This document shows, piece after piece, positions 24,461-33,976 of a stretch of 64,000 bases of DNA. The position numbers and the translations under genes are program-made. This stretch comes from Nocardioides sp. YR527 (GTDB taxonomy: Bacteria; Actinomycetota; Actinomycetes; Propionibacteriales; Nocardioidaceae): contig NZ_FNFN01000004.1 in NCBI RefSeq assembly GCF_900101045.1, forward strand, positions 186,001 to 250,000. The letters run 5' to 3'. The notes beneath the pieces are model-generated. The model ran no database searches, was not told the origin of the DNA, and saw nothing but the letters and a program-made list of their open reading frames with translations. Numbering within the stretch: the stretch's first letter is position 1; every line of letters starts with the position of its first letter.

Positions 24461-24528
24461 TAAGGCTCTCTGAAACGGAGGGCTGCCGTGGCCGGCATCA
24501 GGCCGCGGTCGACCATCAGGGAGGCAGC

Positions 24529-25875
24529 ATGTCGCGACGGACGATCAAGCTCGGCGCCGTTCCGTACGGCACCGGCGGTCCGGGCCAGCACCGGCTCTGG
24601 CTCGACCCGGAGATCCCCGGTGACGCGAGTGTCAACATCGACTGGTTCATCCAGACCGCGAAGCTCGCGGAGCAGGGCCGCTTCGACTTGATGTTCATCG
24701 TGGACAGCCAGTTCATCACCCCGCACAGCCCGCCCCACTACCTCAACCGGCTCGAACCTCTCACCCTGCTCTCCGCCGTCGCCACCCACACCAGCCACCT
24801 CGGCATGGTCGGCACCGCGACCACGAGCTTCAACAGCCCGTTCAACCTCGTGCGCCGCTTCGGGTCCCTCGACCTGATCAGCCACGGTCGCGCCGGCTGG
24901 AACGTGGTCACCACCGGTGACGCCGGCACCGCGACCAACTACGGGCTCGAGGAGCACTACGACTACGACACCCGGTACGGCCGCGCCCAGGAGTACGTCG
25001 AGCTCGCCCGGGCACTGTGGGACTCCTACGAGGACGACGCGTTCGTACGCGACCGTGAGACCGCGACCTTCCTGGACCCGGCCAGGCAGCACGCCCTCAA
25101 CCACGAGGGCACCTACTTCGACGTCGCCGGCCCGCTCAACCTGCAGCGCAGCCCGCAGGGTCATCCGGTCATCTTCCAGGCCGGCGACTCCGACCAAGGA
25201 CGCAACCTGGGCGCCTCGGTGGGGGAGGGGATCTTCACCCACGCCCCCGACGTCCCCAGCGGGAAGGCCTTCTACGACGACCTCAAGACGCGGGCGAAGA
25301 GCTTCGGCCGCGATCCGGAGGAGCTGGTGATCATGCCGGGCGTGAAGGTGGTCGTCGGCGACACCGACGAGGAGGCCCGGGAGATCGAGGCCGCGAACCA
25401 CGAGCGTGACCACGGCTTCGAGGAGGCGCTGGCCGAGTTCGGCCGGCCCTTCGGGTGGCACGACTTCGGCCAGTACGACCTCGACGCGCCGTTCCCGGCC
25501 CAGGCGCTCGCGCACGGCGAGCGGTCCTTCTTCACCCAGGCCACGAGGATCACCGAGCGTGCGGTCGCGAACGGTTGGACGCTTCGGCAGACCGTGGAGG
25601 CCGCCCGGGTCTTCCGCAAGTCCGAGTTCGTCGGCAGCCCCGCGACCGTCGCCACGAAGCTGCAGGAGTGGTGGGAGGCGCGAGCCTGCGACGGCTTCAA
25701 CATCGGCGTCGATCACCCCGCCAACTTCCGGCGGATCGTGGAGGAGGTCATCCCGATCCTCACCGAGCGGGGCGTCTTCCGTCGCGAGTACGAAGCCACC
25801 ACCCTGCGCGGGAATCTCGGCCTGCCGATCCCGGAGAACCGCCACACGGTCGCTCGCCGCGCTCAGCCGAGCTGA
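24529..25875 (+). CDS. Flavin-dependent monooxygenase, NtaA/SnaA/DszA type (LLM class)
   Basis: 448 residues, an LLM (luciferase-like) oxygenase of the NtaA/SnaA/DszA/SoxA group. Typical parts are IKLGAVPYG near the N-terminus, FDLMFIVDSQFITP, LEPLTLLSAVATHTSHLGMV, GRAGWNVVTTGDAGTATNYG and the HPVIFQAGDSDQGRNLG sequence. It uses reduced flavin supplied by a separate reductase (33422-33946) and O2 to open or cleave C-N or C-S bonds. AGGGAGG precedes ATG 24529. First gene of the plus-strand operon. Confidence 0.9.
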   Translation: MSRRTIKLGAVPYGTGGPGQHRLWLDPEIPGDASVNIDWFIQTAKLAEQGRFDLMFIVDSQFITPHSPPHYLNRLEPLTLLSAVATHTSHLGMVGTATTSFNSPFNLVRRFGSLDLISHGRAGWNVVTTGDAGTATNYGLEEHYDYDTRYGRAQEYVELARALWDSYEDDAFVRDRETATFLDPARQHALNHEGTYFDVAGPLNLQRSPQGHPVIFQAGDSDQGRNLGASVGEGIFTHAPDVPSGKAFYDDLKTRAKSFGRDPEELVIMPGVKVVVGDTDEEAREIEAANHERDHGFEEALAEFGRPFGWHDFGQYDLDAPFPAQALAHGERSFFTQATRITERAVANGWTLRQTVEAARVFRKSEFVGSPATVATKLQEWWEARACDGFNIGVDHPANFRRIVEEVIPILTERGVFRREYEATTLRGNLGLPIPENRHTVARRAQPS

Positions 25876-25941
25876 CCCCGACGCGCTCGGGCGCCACGAC
25901 ACGTACCTGACCGTCAGACACACAGGAAGATCGATCACCCC

Positions 25942-27513
25942 ATGGCCAACAAGGCACTCACCCGGACCGACAACCCGACCGCATCGTCCCCGACCCCCGC
26001 TGTGGCCATGACCCGGCGGGGCCTGCTCGGGATCAGCCTCGGCGCCGCGGCCGCCTTCGCGCTGGCGGCCTGCGGGTCCGAGAGCGGTGCCAGCGCCGCC
26101 GGCGGCCGGATCACCTGGGCCTGGCAGCTGCCCACCACCTGGGACCCGGTGACCTCCTCGGCCGGCTCCGACGTACAGATGCTGGCTCTCGTCTACGAAG
26201 GCATCACCGGGTTGGACGAGAAGGGGAACCCGGTGCCGTGGCTGGCCGAGAAGTGGACGTACGACCCAGCCGGCACCCAGGTGACCTTCACGCTGAAGAA
26301 GGACCTGAGGTTCAGCGACGGCACCCCGCTGGACGCCACCGCGGTGGCCAAGTCGATCGAGCGCGGCCGGACCGCGGACGGGTCGCTGATCGCACCGCAG
26401 ATGATCGGGATCACCACGGTGACCGCCTCCGGCGACCTCGACGTCGTGCTCGACCTGGCCGAGGTCGACTACCAGATCCCCGCGCTGTTCGCGGGCAAGA
26501 CCGGGATGGTCGTCAACCCGGCCGCCTTCGAGAAGGACCCCGCGTCCTTGGCCACCGCACCGGCCGGGTCGGGTCCGTTCAGCCTGACCACCTTCGTCGA
26601 GAACGACCACGCCGAGCTGGTGAAGAACTCGCACTTCCAGCTCGCCGAGGACATCCAGGTCGACGAGTTCCACCTCTACCCCCAGCCCGACCCGGCCACC
26701 GCCGTCGCCTCGGTCCAGTCCGGCCAGTACAACGTCGCCCGCATCTCCGGTGCCCAGGTCGAGCAGGCCGAGCAGGCCGGCCTCGACGTCCAGATCCTCG
26801 ACTCGATGTTCGTCTCGTGCCTCGACGTTCATGCCGGGATGAAGCCCTTCGACGACCCCGCCGTCGTCGAGGCGCTCAAGTACGGCATCGACCGCGAGAA
26901 GATCAAGAAGGTCGCCAACTTCGACATCGGTGACGTCAACTACCAGCCCTTCCCGAAGGGGTACGTCGGCTACAACCCCGAGCTCGAGGGCATCTACGAC
27001 TACGACCCGGAGAAGGCCAAGCAGGTCCTCGCCGAGGCCGGCCACACCGGCACCGTCAAGGGCGAGTTCACCAGCGCACAGCCCGTGGCCGCCGTCGAGC
27101 TCATCCAGGCCCAGCTCAAGGAGGTCGGGATCGAGCTCACGATCAAGTCGATCCCGGCGACCCAGCACACCCAGCTGGTCTACATCGAGCACTCCCAGGC
27201 GCTCACCTACGACGGCTTCGCCGGTCGCGAGTCGCCGGTGCAGGCGTTCCAGGTCCTCTTCGGCAAGGAAGGGCTGATGAACCCCGGCCGCCGCACCGAC
27301 CCCGCCCTGGAGGCGCAGCTCAAGAAGGTCCGGGCGACGCCGACCGACGACCCCGCCTACCCGGCGATCCTGCAGGAGGCGACGAAGATCGCGATCACCA
27401 GCTTCCCCAACACCTTCCTCTACAACGCTCCGCGGATCATCGTCCGCAAGAAGGTCTCCGAGCTGCCCGCCTCGCCCAGCCTGCAGCGGTTCGAGGGAGT
27501 GACGACCTCGTGA
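25942..27513 (+). CDS. Solute-binding lipoprotein of a peptide/nickel-type ABC importer
   Basis: 523 residues. The N-terminal Tat-like lipoprotein signal is [20 protein letters not shown] with lipobox AAC. The rest is the family-5 extracellular solute-binding fold ([80 protein letters not shown]), used for peptides, nickel chelates, opines, and EDTA-type ligands. It delivers ligand to the permeases that follow, with a 4-bp overlap. Ligand specificity cannot be read here. Confidence 0.9.
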   Translation: MANKALTRTDNPTASSPTPAVAMTRRGLLGISLGAAAAFALAACGSESGASAAGGRITWAWQLPTTWDPVTSSAGSDVQMLALVYEGITGLDEKGNPVPWLAEKWTYDPAGTQVTFTLKKDLRFSDGTPLDATAVAKSIERGRTADGSLIAPQMIGITTVTASGDLDVVLDLAEVDYQIPALFAGKTGMVVNPAAFEKDPASLATAPAGSGPFSLTTFVENDHAELVKNSHFQLAEDIQVDEFHLYPQPDPATAVASVQSGQYNVARISGAQVEQAEQAGLDVQILDSMFVSCLDVHAGMKPFDDPAVVEALKYGIDREKIKKVANFDIGDVNYQPFPKGYVGYNPELEGIYDYDPEKAKQVLAEAGHTGTVKGEFTSAQPVAAVELIQAQLKEVGIELTIKSIPATQHTQLVYIEHSQALTYDGFAGRESPVQAFQVLFGKEGLMNPGRRTDPALEAQLKKVRATPTDDPAYPAILQEATKIAITSFPNTFLYNAPRIIVRKKVSELPASPSLQRFEGVTTS

Positions 27514-28538
27514 GCGTGGCTCAGGCCACGAATCCGGTCGTGGCACGGCCGTCGGCCGATGCCGTCGGAAGCTGGGTGCGGCGGATCCTCAACCTGGTGG
27601 CGATCACCGCGGCGGTTCTGCTGCTGGCCTCGGTCATCACCTTCGCGCTCGGGGCGATGGCGAAGACCAACCCGGCTGCCGCGGTGCTCGGTGAGACCGC
27701 GACCGAGGCCGACATCGCCAGGCTCGACCGCCAGTTCGGTCTGGACCGGCCGCTCGTGGTCCAGTATGCCGACTGGCTCGGCTCCGCGGTGCGAGGTGAT
27801 CTCGGGGTCTCCTGGTTCACCACCGTCCCGGTCTCCGACAGCATCGCCCAGGCGCTCCCCGTCGACCTGTCCATCGCGCTGCTCGCGATCGTGCTGGCGA
27901 TCCTGATCGGAGGAGCCGCCGGGATCGGCGCGGCCTTGAGCAACGGCGGCATCTTCGACCGGACGGTCACCATCGTCTGCTCGCTGCTCGGCACCTTGCC
28001 GCCGTTCGTGATCGGGATGGCTCTGATCGTGGTCTTCGCGGTGAAGGCCGACCTGCTCCCGGCCGGCGGGTACGTCCCGATCCAGGAGGACCCCGCCGAA
28101 TGGCTGCGCTTCGCCATTCTTCCCTCCTTCGCGCTCAGTCTCGACGTGGCCGCCTCGATCGCCCGGCAGCTGCGTACCTCGCTGGTCGGTGCGCTGCGGG
28201 AGAACTACGCGATCGGTGCGCAGATGCGCGGCTTCAGCCGCAGGCGAGTCCTCTTCGGCCACGTTCTCCGCAACGCCGCTGCTCCCGCCCTGGCCGTCAT
28301 CGGCCTCGCGATCCCGCTGGTCATCGGCGGCGCCGTGATGACCGAGAAGCTCTTCGGGCTGCCGGGGATCGCCCAGCTGGCGTTGCAGGCCTCGGAGAAG
28401 GGGGACGTCCCGGTCGTTCTCGGCACTCTCCTGGTCACCGCCGTCGTGGTGGTCCTGGCGAGCCTGGTCGTCAACGTCGCCCAGACCGCTCTCGACCCGG
28501 CCTCCCGCCGTGAGCCGGCGAAGGGTGGTCTCGGATGA
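27510..28538 (+). CDS. ABC importer permease, DppB/OppB type
   Basis: 342 residues, starting with GTG overlapping the upstream stop (GTGA). Six membrane segments and the OppB signature LRENYAIGAQMRGFSRRRVL coupling region, with IARLDRQFGLDRPLVVQYAD near the N-terminus. Forms a heterodimeric pore with the next gene. Confidence 0.9.
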   Translation: MSVAQATNPVVARPSADAVGSWVRRILNLVAITAAVLLLASVITFALGAMAKTNPAAAVLGETATEADIARLDRQFGLDRPLVVQYADWLGSAVRGDLGVSWFTTVPVSDSIAQALPVDLSIALLAIVLAILIGGAAGIGAALSNGGIFDRTVTIVCSLLGTLPPFVIGMALIVVFAVKADLLPAGGYVPIQEDPAEWLRFAILPSFALSLDVAASIARQLRTSLVGALRENYAIGAQMRGFSRRRVLFGHVLRNAAAPALAVIGLAIPLVIGGAVMTEKLFGLPGIAQLALQASEKGDVPVVLGTLLVTAVVVVLASLVVNVAQTALDPASRREPAKGGLG

Positions 28539-29413
28539 GGACCCTGAAGGCTCTGTGGGCGCAGCCCGCCAGCCGCTTCGCCTTCGCCATCCTGAGCGTG
28601 ATCGCGTTCCTGGTCGTCTTCGGTGGTGCCGTCGCTCCGTACGACCCACTGCGGCAGTTCAGCGACGAGGTCCTCCAAGGACCGTCGGCCAAGCACCTGC
28701 TCGGCACCGACTACGTCGGTCGCGACGTCCTCTCCCGGCTCCTCGCCGGGACCCGGCTCTCCGTGGTCGGAGCCCTGGAAGCGGTGGTGATCGCCGCGGT
28801 CCTGGGCGTCCCGTCCGGGCTGGCCTCGGCATGGATGGGCCGGATCGGCGAGTGGGTCTCGCTGCGGATCGCCGACACCCTGATCATCCTGCCGTTCACC
28901 GTCTTCGCGATCGCCGTCGCCGGCACCATCGGCAACGGCCTGCAGCAGGCCATGGTCGCGGTCGGGGTGCTGATCAGCCCGATGTTCTTCAGGGTCACCC
29001 GGGCGGTGGCGCTCGGTCTGAGAAGGACGCAGTACGTCGAGGCGGCCGAGCTGATGGGCGCCACCCAGTGGTGGACCCTGCGCAAGCACATCTGGAGCAA
29101 GGTGCTTCCCAACGTCGCCGTGGCCGCGGCGCAGGCCACCGGCGCCAGCCTGCTCGTGGTCGCGTCGCTCTCGTTCCTCGGGATCGGAGTGCAGCCACCT
29201 ACGCCGACCTGGGGCGGGATGCTCTCGGCCGACCTCGGCTACCTCGCCCAGCAGAGCTGGGCTCCGATCTTCCCGGCGCTGCTCATGATGGCGACCGTCG
29301 GCTCCCTCAACATCCTGGCCGACGGCATCCGCGACGCCGGATCCCCGCGCCGCCGCCGGCCCGGCCTTGTCGCCAGGCTCCACCGGAAGGAGACCATCGA
29401 TGTCGCAGCCTGA
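28535..29413 (+). CDS. ABC importer permease, DppC/OppC type
   Basis: 292 residues; ATGA overlap with the preceding permease. Contains LGTDYVGRDVLSRLLAGTRL, the OppC motif, and the coupling EAAELMGATQWWTLRKHIW. It has six segments. The C-terminal end overlaps the ATPase start by 14 bp. Confidence 0.9.
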   Translation: MRTLKALWAQPASRFAFAILSVIAFLVVFGGAVAPYDPLRQFSDEVLQGPSAKHLLGTDYVGRDVLSRLLAGTRLSVVGALEAVVIAAVLGVPSGLASAWMGRIGEWVSLRIADTLIILPFTVFAIAVAGTIGNGLQQAMVAVGVLISPMFFRVTRAVALGLRRTQYVEAAELMGATQWWTLRKHIWSKVLPNVAVAAAQATGASLLVVASLSFLGIGVQPPTPTWGGMLSADLGYLAQQSWAPIFPALLMMATVGSLNILADGIRDAGSPRRRRPGLVARLHRKETIDVAA

Positions 29414-30455
29414 GCACGACGCGTACGCCGCCAGCCCCCGCACCCTCGAGGTCGAGGACCTGCACGTCAGCGTCGGTGACCATCTCGTCGCCGTGAGTGG
29501 CGTCTCCTTCCAGCTCCGCCGTGGCGAGGCCGTCGGCCTGGTCGGTGAGTCAGGTAGCGGCAAGACCCTCACCTGCCGAGCCGTCCTCGGGCTGCTGCCG
29601 GAGACCGGCGAGGTCGACCGCGGGTCCATCGTGCTCGGTGAGAGCGATGACCGTGTCGACCTCATCGCGGCAGGGCGCACCGTCTGGGACCGCGTCCGCG
29701 GGTCCCGGATCGGCGCCGTCTTCCAGGACCCCGGCTCCTACCTCAATCCCGGCATCACCGTCGGCCGCCAGCTCGTCGAGCAGCTCCGCGTACGCGGAGG
29801 TCTCGGCAGGACCGAGGCCCGTGAGCGAGCGGTCGGCCTGTTCACGGAGGTCGGTCTCCACGATCCCGCCGGCGTCTTCCAGCTCTACCCCCACCAGCTC
29901 TCGGGCGGCATGCTCCAACGCGTCCTGATCGCCATCGCGATCTCCTGCGAGCCCGAGCTGCTCATCGCCGATGAGGCCACGACCGCCCTCGACGTCGTGA
30001 TCCAGGCCGAGATCCTCGAGCTCGTCGCCCGGCTGCGTCGCGATCACGAGCTCTCCCTGCTGCTGGTCACGCACGACCTCGCCGTGGTCGCCGAGACCTG
30101 CGACCGGATCCTGGTCATGTACGGCGGCGAGATCGTCGAGTCCGGCCCGACCGAGCAGGTGCTCACCGACCCGCGGCACCCCTACACCCGTGCGCTGCTC
30201 GCGGTCGCCACCATCGGGGACTGGACGCGCCGCACCCTCGACGTCATCCCCGGCCAGCCGCCCTCGGCGGGGGAGGAGATGCCCGGCTGCCGGTTCGCGC
30301 CGCGTTGCCGCTACGCCACCCAGGCGTGCGTCAGCGCCCCGGTCGTGACGACCGAGATCGGCCCGGGGCGCAGCGCTCGCTGCGTACGTCTCGACGAGCT
30401 GGACACCGAGCCCGGTGCCGTTCTCGTCCAGGACCGGATCGAGGCCACCGCATGA
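29400..30455 (+). CDS. ABC importer ATPase 1 (OppD type)
   Basis: 351 residues beginning MSQPEHD, with AAGGAGACC upstream. Walker A GESGSGKT, signature [17 protein letters not shown], Walker [14 protein letters not shown]-loop [14 protein letters not shown], and a C-terminal oligopeptide/dipeptide domain with [20 protein letters not shown]ys motif. Pairs with the second ATPase to energise uptake. Confidence 0.92.
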   Translation: MSQPEHDAYAASPRTLEVEDLHVSVGDHLVAVSGVSFQLRRGEAVGLVGESGSGKTLTCRAVLGLLPETGEVDRGSIVLGESDDRVDLIAAGRTVWDRVRGSRIGAVFQDPGSYLNPGITVGRQLVEQLRVRGGLGRTEARERAVGLFTEVGLHDPAGVFQLYPHQLSGGMLQRVLIAIAISCEPELLIADEATTALDVVIQAEILELVARLRRDHELSLLLVTHDLAVVAETCDRILVMYGGEIVESGPTEQVLTDPRHPYTRALLAVATIGDWTRRTLDVIPGQPPSAGEEMPGCRFAPRCRYATQACVSAPVVTTEIGPGRSARCVRLDELDTEPGAVLVQDRIEATA

Positions 30456-31495
30456 GCACACCGCTGCTGCGCATCACCGACCTCTCGGTCAGCTACGCGC
30501 TCCCACGTCGAGGCACCGGACTCGGCACCGGGGCCGCGCTGCGCGAGGTCAGTCTCGACGTACGCGCCGGCGAGATCCTCGGGATCGTGGGGGAGACCGG
30601 ATCCGGCAAGACCACCCTGGCCAGAGCCACGGTCGGCCTGGTCACCCCCGCCACCGGCACCATCACGTTCGACGGTGTCGACATCGGCGGCCTCCAAGGA
30701 TCCGCGCTGCGTGGGTTCCGCCGACGTGGGCAGGTCCAGCTCGTCTTCCAGGACCCGCTGCGTTCTCTCGACCCCGATCTCACCGTCGGCCAGCTCGTCT
30801 CCGAGCCGCTCGCGATCGCCGGGGTGCCCCGCAGCGAGCAGCGCGTCAGGGTCGAGGAGGCCATCGGGCTCGTCGGCCTCGACCCGAGCACCATCCACGA
30901 CCGGCTCCCACGCCAGCTCTCCGGCGGCCAGCGGCAACGCATCGCGCTCGCCCGCGCGATCGTCACCCGCCCCCAGCTGCTCTTCTGCGACGAACCGGTC
31001 AGTGCCCTGGACGTCTCCAACCGGAACCTCGTCCTCAGCCTGCTCGACCGGCTTCGCCGCGAGCTCGGCCTCGCGGTCGTGATCATCGCTCACGACCTGT
31101 CCTCGCTGGCCGGCGTCGCGGACCGGATCGCGGTGTTCTACCGCAGCCGTCTGGTCGAGAGCGGACCGGTCGAGGAGGTCCTGACCAGGCCGGCGCACCC
31201 CTACACCGGGCTGCTGACCGCGTCCGCTCCCTCGGTCGCCCACGAGGACCGGCTCCGGCCGGCCGATCTCCGCCTCGAACAGGGCGCCGAGCCGCCGAAG
31301 GGCGGTCCTGACAGCTGCGTGTTCCTGGCCCGATGCCGGTTCGCGCACGAGGCCTGCCACCAGCAGCCGCTCACGACGCCGCTTCCCGGCACCGCCGACC
31401 GCACCGCCGCCTGCCACGCCGCCACCACATGGCCCAGCCAGATCGCAACCACCTCCACCTCCACCGCCGCAGACCAACCGGCAGCTGCCGGCTGA
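30452..31495 (+). CDS. ABC importer ATPase 2 (OppF type)
   Basis: 347 residues, ATGA overlap with ATPase 1. Walker A GETGSGKTT, signature LSGGQRQRIALARAIV, Walker B LLFCDEPVSALD, H-loop IIAHDLSSLAGVAD; C-terminal CVFLARCRFAHEACHQQ motif. The importer (binding protein, two permeases, two ATPases) is complete and intact. Confidence 0.92.
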   Translation: MSTPLLRITDLSVSYALPRRGTGLGTGAALREVSLDVRAGEILGIVGETGSGKTTLARATVGLVTPATGTITFDGVDIGGLQGSALRGFRRRGQVQLVFQDPLRSLDPDLTVGQLVSEPLAIAGVPRSEQRVRVEEAIGLVGLDPSTIHDRLPRQLSGGQRQRIALARAIVTRPQLLFCDEPVSALDVSNRNLVLSLLDRLRRELGLAVVIIAHDLSSLAGVADRIAVFYRSRLVESGPVEEVLTRPAHPYTGLLTASAPSVAHEDRLRPADLRLEQGAEPPKGGPDSCVFLARCRFAHEACHQQPLTTPLPGTADRTAACHAATTWPSQIATTSTSTAADQPAAAG

Positions 31496-31509
31496 CGAAA
31501 GGACCGAGC

Positions 31510-32637
31510 ATGACCTACGACGACGTCGAGATCCTCGGCATGATCGGCACCGCCGACGCCTCCGAGATCCGCCCGTCCGACGGGACCGTCATCGACCCCG
31601 ACTACACCGCCCGCTTCGCCAAGGCACACGAGGACGGCGGCTTCGACCGCGTACTCATCGGCTATGGCTCCGGCTGGTCCGAGGGGACCCAGGTGGCCGC
31701 GTACGCGGCCGCTCACACCGAGCGCCTGGGCCTGCTCATCGCCCACCGGCCCGGGGTCGTCCACCCCACCCTCGCCTCGCGCACCTTCACCACGCTGGAC
31801 CAGTTCACCCAGGGCAGGGTGGCGCTCAACATCGTGACCGGGAGCAGCAATGTCGAGCAGCGGCGCGAGGGCGACTACGTTCCCCACGACGAGCGGTACG
31901 CCCGCACCGACGAGTACCTCCAGATCCTGCGGGCCTCCTGGGACACCCAGGGTCCACGGGACTTCGACGGCACCTACTACCGCTTCGAGGGATTCACCCC
32001 GCAGGTCTTCCCCTACGCCGACCGCCACCTCGAGCTCTTCTTCGGAGGCAGCTCACCCGCGGCGTACGGCGTCGGGGCCAAGCACGCCGACACCTACATG
32101 CTCTGGGGCGAGCCGCTGAAGCAGACCGGCGAGCAGATCGCCACCATCACCGAGAGGGCCACCGCCGCCGGACGTACGCAGCGCCCCAGGGTCTCGGTCT
32201 CCTTCCGGCCGATCCTCGGCAGGACCGACGAGGAGGCCTGGGAGCGCGCTCACCGCATCCTCGACACGATCAACGGCGAGGTCGGCGCCCAGTTCAAGCA
32301 GAAGGTCAACAAACTTCACCCCCAGGGTTCGGCCCCGGAGAACGCCGGGTCCCAGCGCCTGCTCGCCGTCGCCGAAACAGGCGACCTGCACGACCGCTGC
32401 CTGTGGACCCCCACCACCACAGCGGTCGGTGGCGGCGGCAACTCCACCGCCCTGGTGGGCTCACCGGAGACCGTGGCCGCCGCGATCCTCGACTACGTCG
32501 AGATCGGGGTCAACACCGTCCTCATCCGCGGCTACGACCCGCTCCAGGACGCCATCGACTACGGCCGCGACCTGCTCCCGCTGGTCCGCCAGGAACTCGC
32601 CCACCGCGCCGCGGCCCGGCCGAGCGTCGCGGTCTGA
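31510..32637 (+). CDS. Flavin-dependent monooxygenase, SsuD-like (LLM class)
   Basis: 375 residues. FDRVLIGYGSGWSEGTQVAA, LGLLIAHRPGVVHPTLASRT and FTQGRVALNIVTGSSNVEQR are typical of the alkanesulfonate monooxygenase branch; LELFFGGSSPAAYGVGAKHA is the conserved flavin-contact region. GAAAGGA precedes ATG 31510. With the reductase downstream, it could oxidise a sulfonate, releasing sulfite. This is the second oxygenase of the operon and differs in class from the first, hinting at a two-step breakdown. Confidence 0.88.
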   Translation: MTYDDVEILGMIGTADASEIRPSDGTVIDPDYTARFAKAHEDGGFDRVLIGYGSGWSEGTQVAAYAAAHTERLGLLIAHRPGVVHPTLASRTFTTLDQFTQGRVALNIVTGSSNVEQRREGDYVPHDERYARTDEYLQILRASWDTQGPRDFDGTYYRFEGFTPQVFPYADRHLELFFGGSSPAAYGVGAKHADTYMLWGEPLKQTGEQIATITERATAAGRTQRPRVSVSFRPILGRTDEEAWERAHRILDTINGEVGAQFKQKVNKLHPQGSAPENAGSQRLLAVAETGDLHDRCLWTPTTTAVGGGGNSTALVGSPETVAAAILDYVEIGVNTVLIRGYDPLQDAIDYGRDLLPLVRQELAHRAAARPSVAV

Positions 32638-32672
32638 TCCGAGTCCGACCCGTACCACCGATTGGAGCACAC

Positions 32673-33425
32673 ATGACCATCACCTCCGAGGCGAGCACGG
32701 CGAGCGGCTGGGACGAGCCGCCCGGCGGTACGCCACGCGGCACCCTGATCCTGCTGACCGGACGCGGTGAGACCGCGGCCACCTACCAGCGCTTCGGCAG
32801 GCGGATCTCCGCGGACGCCTACAAGGTACGTCTCGTCGAGGCCGACCTGGACGACGTGACCGCGGCGCGCGCCGAGATCGAACAGCACCTGGCCGATGCG
32901 GCCCTGCCCGCACCGAAGGTCCTGGTCGGCAGCGACACGGGTGCCACCCTCGCCGCGACGCTGGTCGACCAGGTTGCCGCCGATGCCGCGGTCATCGCCG
33001 GCATCGTGCTGCCCGAGTCCGCCGCCATCGATGGCTGGGAGGAGGAGATCGACGCCAGGAGCGCATGTCCCGTACACCGCCAGGTGATCGGACAAGACAG
33101 GGCCTTCGGCCGAGGGACCTTGTCCAGCGGCCTCGGTGGCGAATGGTCCGACCTGACCCTCCCGGTCCCCGACAAGCCGGTGCTGGTCGTGCACGGTGAT
33201 GCGGATCCGGTCACTCCGGTCGAGCAGGTCACCAAGGCGTACGCCGACGCGCCCGGCGTGCGCCGCCGTCTCGTCGCCGGTGGGCGCCACGACATCCTCA
33301 ACGACCTCTCGCACCGGTCGGTCGCTGCCACGATCATCCTCTTCCTCGAGTCCCTCAAGCTCGGCAGCGACCTGCCCGCCATCGTCTACGCGGCCGACGA
33401 ACCGACCCGATCGGACGCACCGTGA
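32673..33425 (+). CDS. Alpha/beta hydrolase with Asp at the nucleophile position
   Basis: 250 residues, alpha/beta-hydrolase layout: TLILLTGRGETAATYQRFGR, elbow KVLVGSDTGATLAA, acid in VVHGDADPVTP, and catalytic His in GGRHDILNDL. The elbow aligns as VGSDTG where a Ser hydrolase would have VGHSMG, putting Asp88 at the nucleophile. That is the haloalkane dehalogenase/epoxide hydrolase arrangement, though it is inferred by eye. It sits between the SsuD-like oxygenase and the flavin reductase, so it may process an oxidised intermediate. The lid region is short. Confidence 0.8.
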   Translation: MTITSEASTASGWDEPPGGTPRGTLILLTGRGETAATYQRFGRRISADAYKVRLVEADLDDVTAARAEIEQHLADAALPAPKVLVGSDTGATLAATLVDQVAADAAVIAGIVLPESAAIDGWEEEIDARSACPVHRQVIGQDRAFGRGTLSSGLGGEWSDLTLPVPDKPVLVVHGDADPVTPVEQVTKAYADAPGVRRRLVAGGRHDILNDLSHRSVAATIILFLESLKLGSDLPAIVYAADEPTRSDAP

Positions 33426-33946
33426 CCACGCCGGAAGGCGTCATGACGACCCTGCGGACGAACCAGGACCTGGACCCTGCCGCCCTTCGTCAGGCGTTCG
33501 GCGTCTTCCCCACCGGGGTGGTCGCCGTCGCCGCCGAGGTCGACGGAGCGCTGACGGGCCTGGCCGCCAGCTCGTTCACCAGCGTGAGTCTCGATCCGCC
33601 GCTGGTCTCGTTCTCGGTCGCCACGACATCGAAGACCTGGCCCGACCTGCGTCGCTCCTCGCACCTGGGGGTCAGCGTGCTCGCCGACCATCACGACGAG
33701 GTCTGCCGTCAGCTCGCCGGGCCGGTCGATCACCGCTTCGACGGGATCGCCGTGAGCATCTCCGAGAACGGCGCGGTCGGCCTGGACGAGGGGGTCGCGC
33801 AGTTCGACTGCACCGTCTACCGCGAGGTCGAGGCAGGTGACCACATCATCGTGCTCCTGCAGCTGCACGCCGTCACCGACCCCGGCACCGGCAACCCCCT
33901 CATCTTTCACCGCAGCGGCTTCGGGAGACTCGCAGACACCGCCTGA
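33422..33946 (+). CDS. Flavin reductase (FMN:NAD(P)H, DIM6/NTAB type)
   Basis: 174 residues. FGVFPTGVVAVAAEVDGALT, AASSFTSVSLDPPLVSFSVA and TWPDLRRSSHLGVSVLADHH are hallmarks of the flavin reductase-like domain. It supplies reduced FMN to the two LLM oxygenases in this operon. GTG 33422 overlaps the hydrolase stop (GTGA); an ATG at 33443 is a close alternative. Last gene of the cluster. Confidence 0.9.
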   Translation: MTTPEGVMTTLRTNQDLDPAALRQAFGVFPTGVVAVAAEVDGALTGLAASSFTSVSLDPPLVSFSVATTSKTWPDLRRSSHLGVSVLADHHDEVCRQLAGPVDHRFDGIAVSISENGAVGLDEGVAQFDCTVYREVEAGDHIIVLLQLHAVTDPGTGNPLIFHRSGFGRLADTA

Positions 33947-33960
33947 TCCGGGGTGCAATG

Positions 33961-33974
33961 CCGGCCGCGGCCGG
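33961..33974. terminator. Short hairpin after the monooxygenase operon
   Basis: CCGGCCGCGGCCGG palindrome between the converging flavin reductase and aldehyde dehydrogenase genes. Weak candidate bidirectional terminator. Confidence 0.3.
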
Positions 33975-33976
33975 TG

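Noticed and set aside
24481..24528. Possible SAM-type riboswitch before the first oxygenase
   Set aside because: Some GC-rich pairing is present, but the conserved SAM-riboswitch core elements were not found.
24367..27546. Long minus-strand open frame (over 1,000 codons) across the oxygenase and binding-protein genes
   Set aside because: Antisense frame created by high-GC codon bias; its translation is low-complexity, and the plus-strand genes have clear families.
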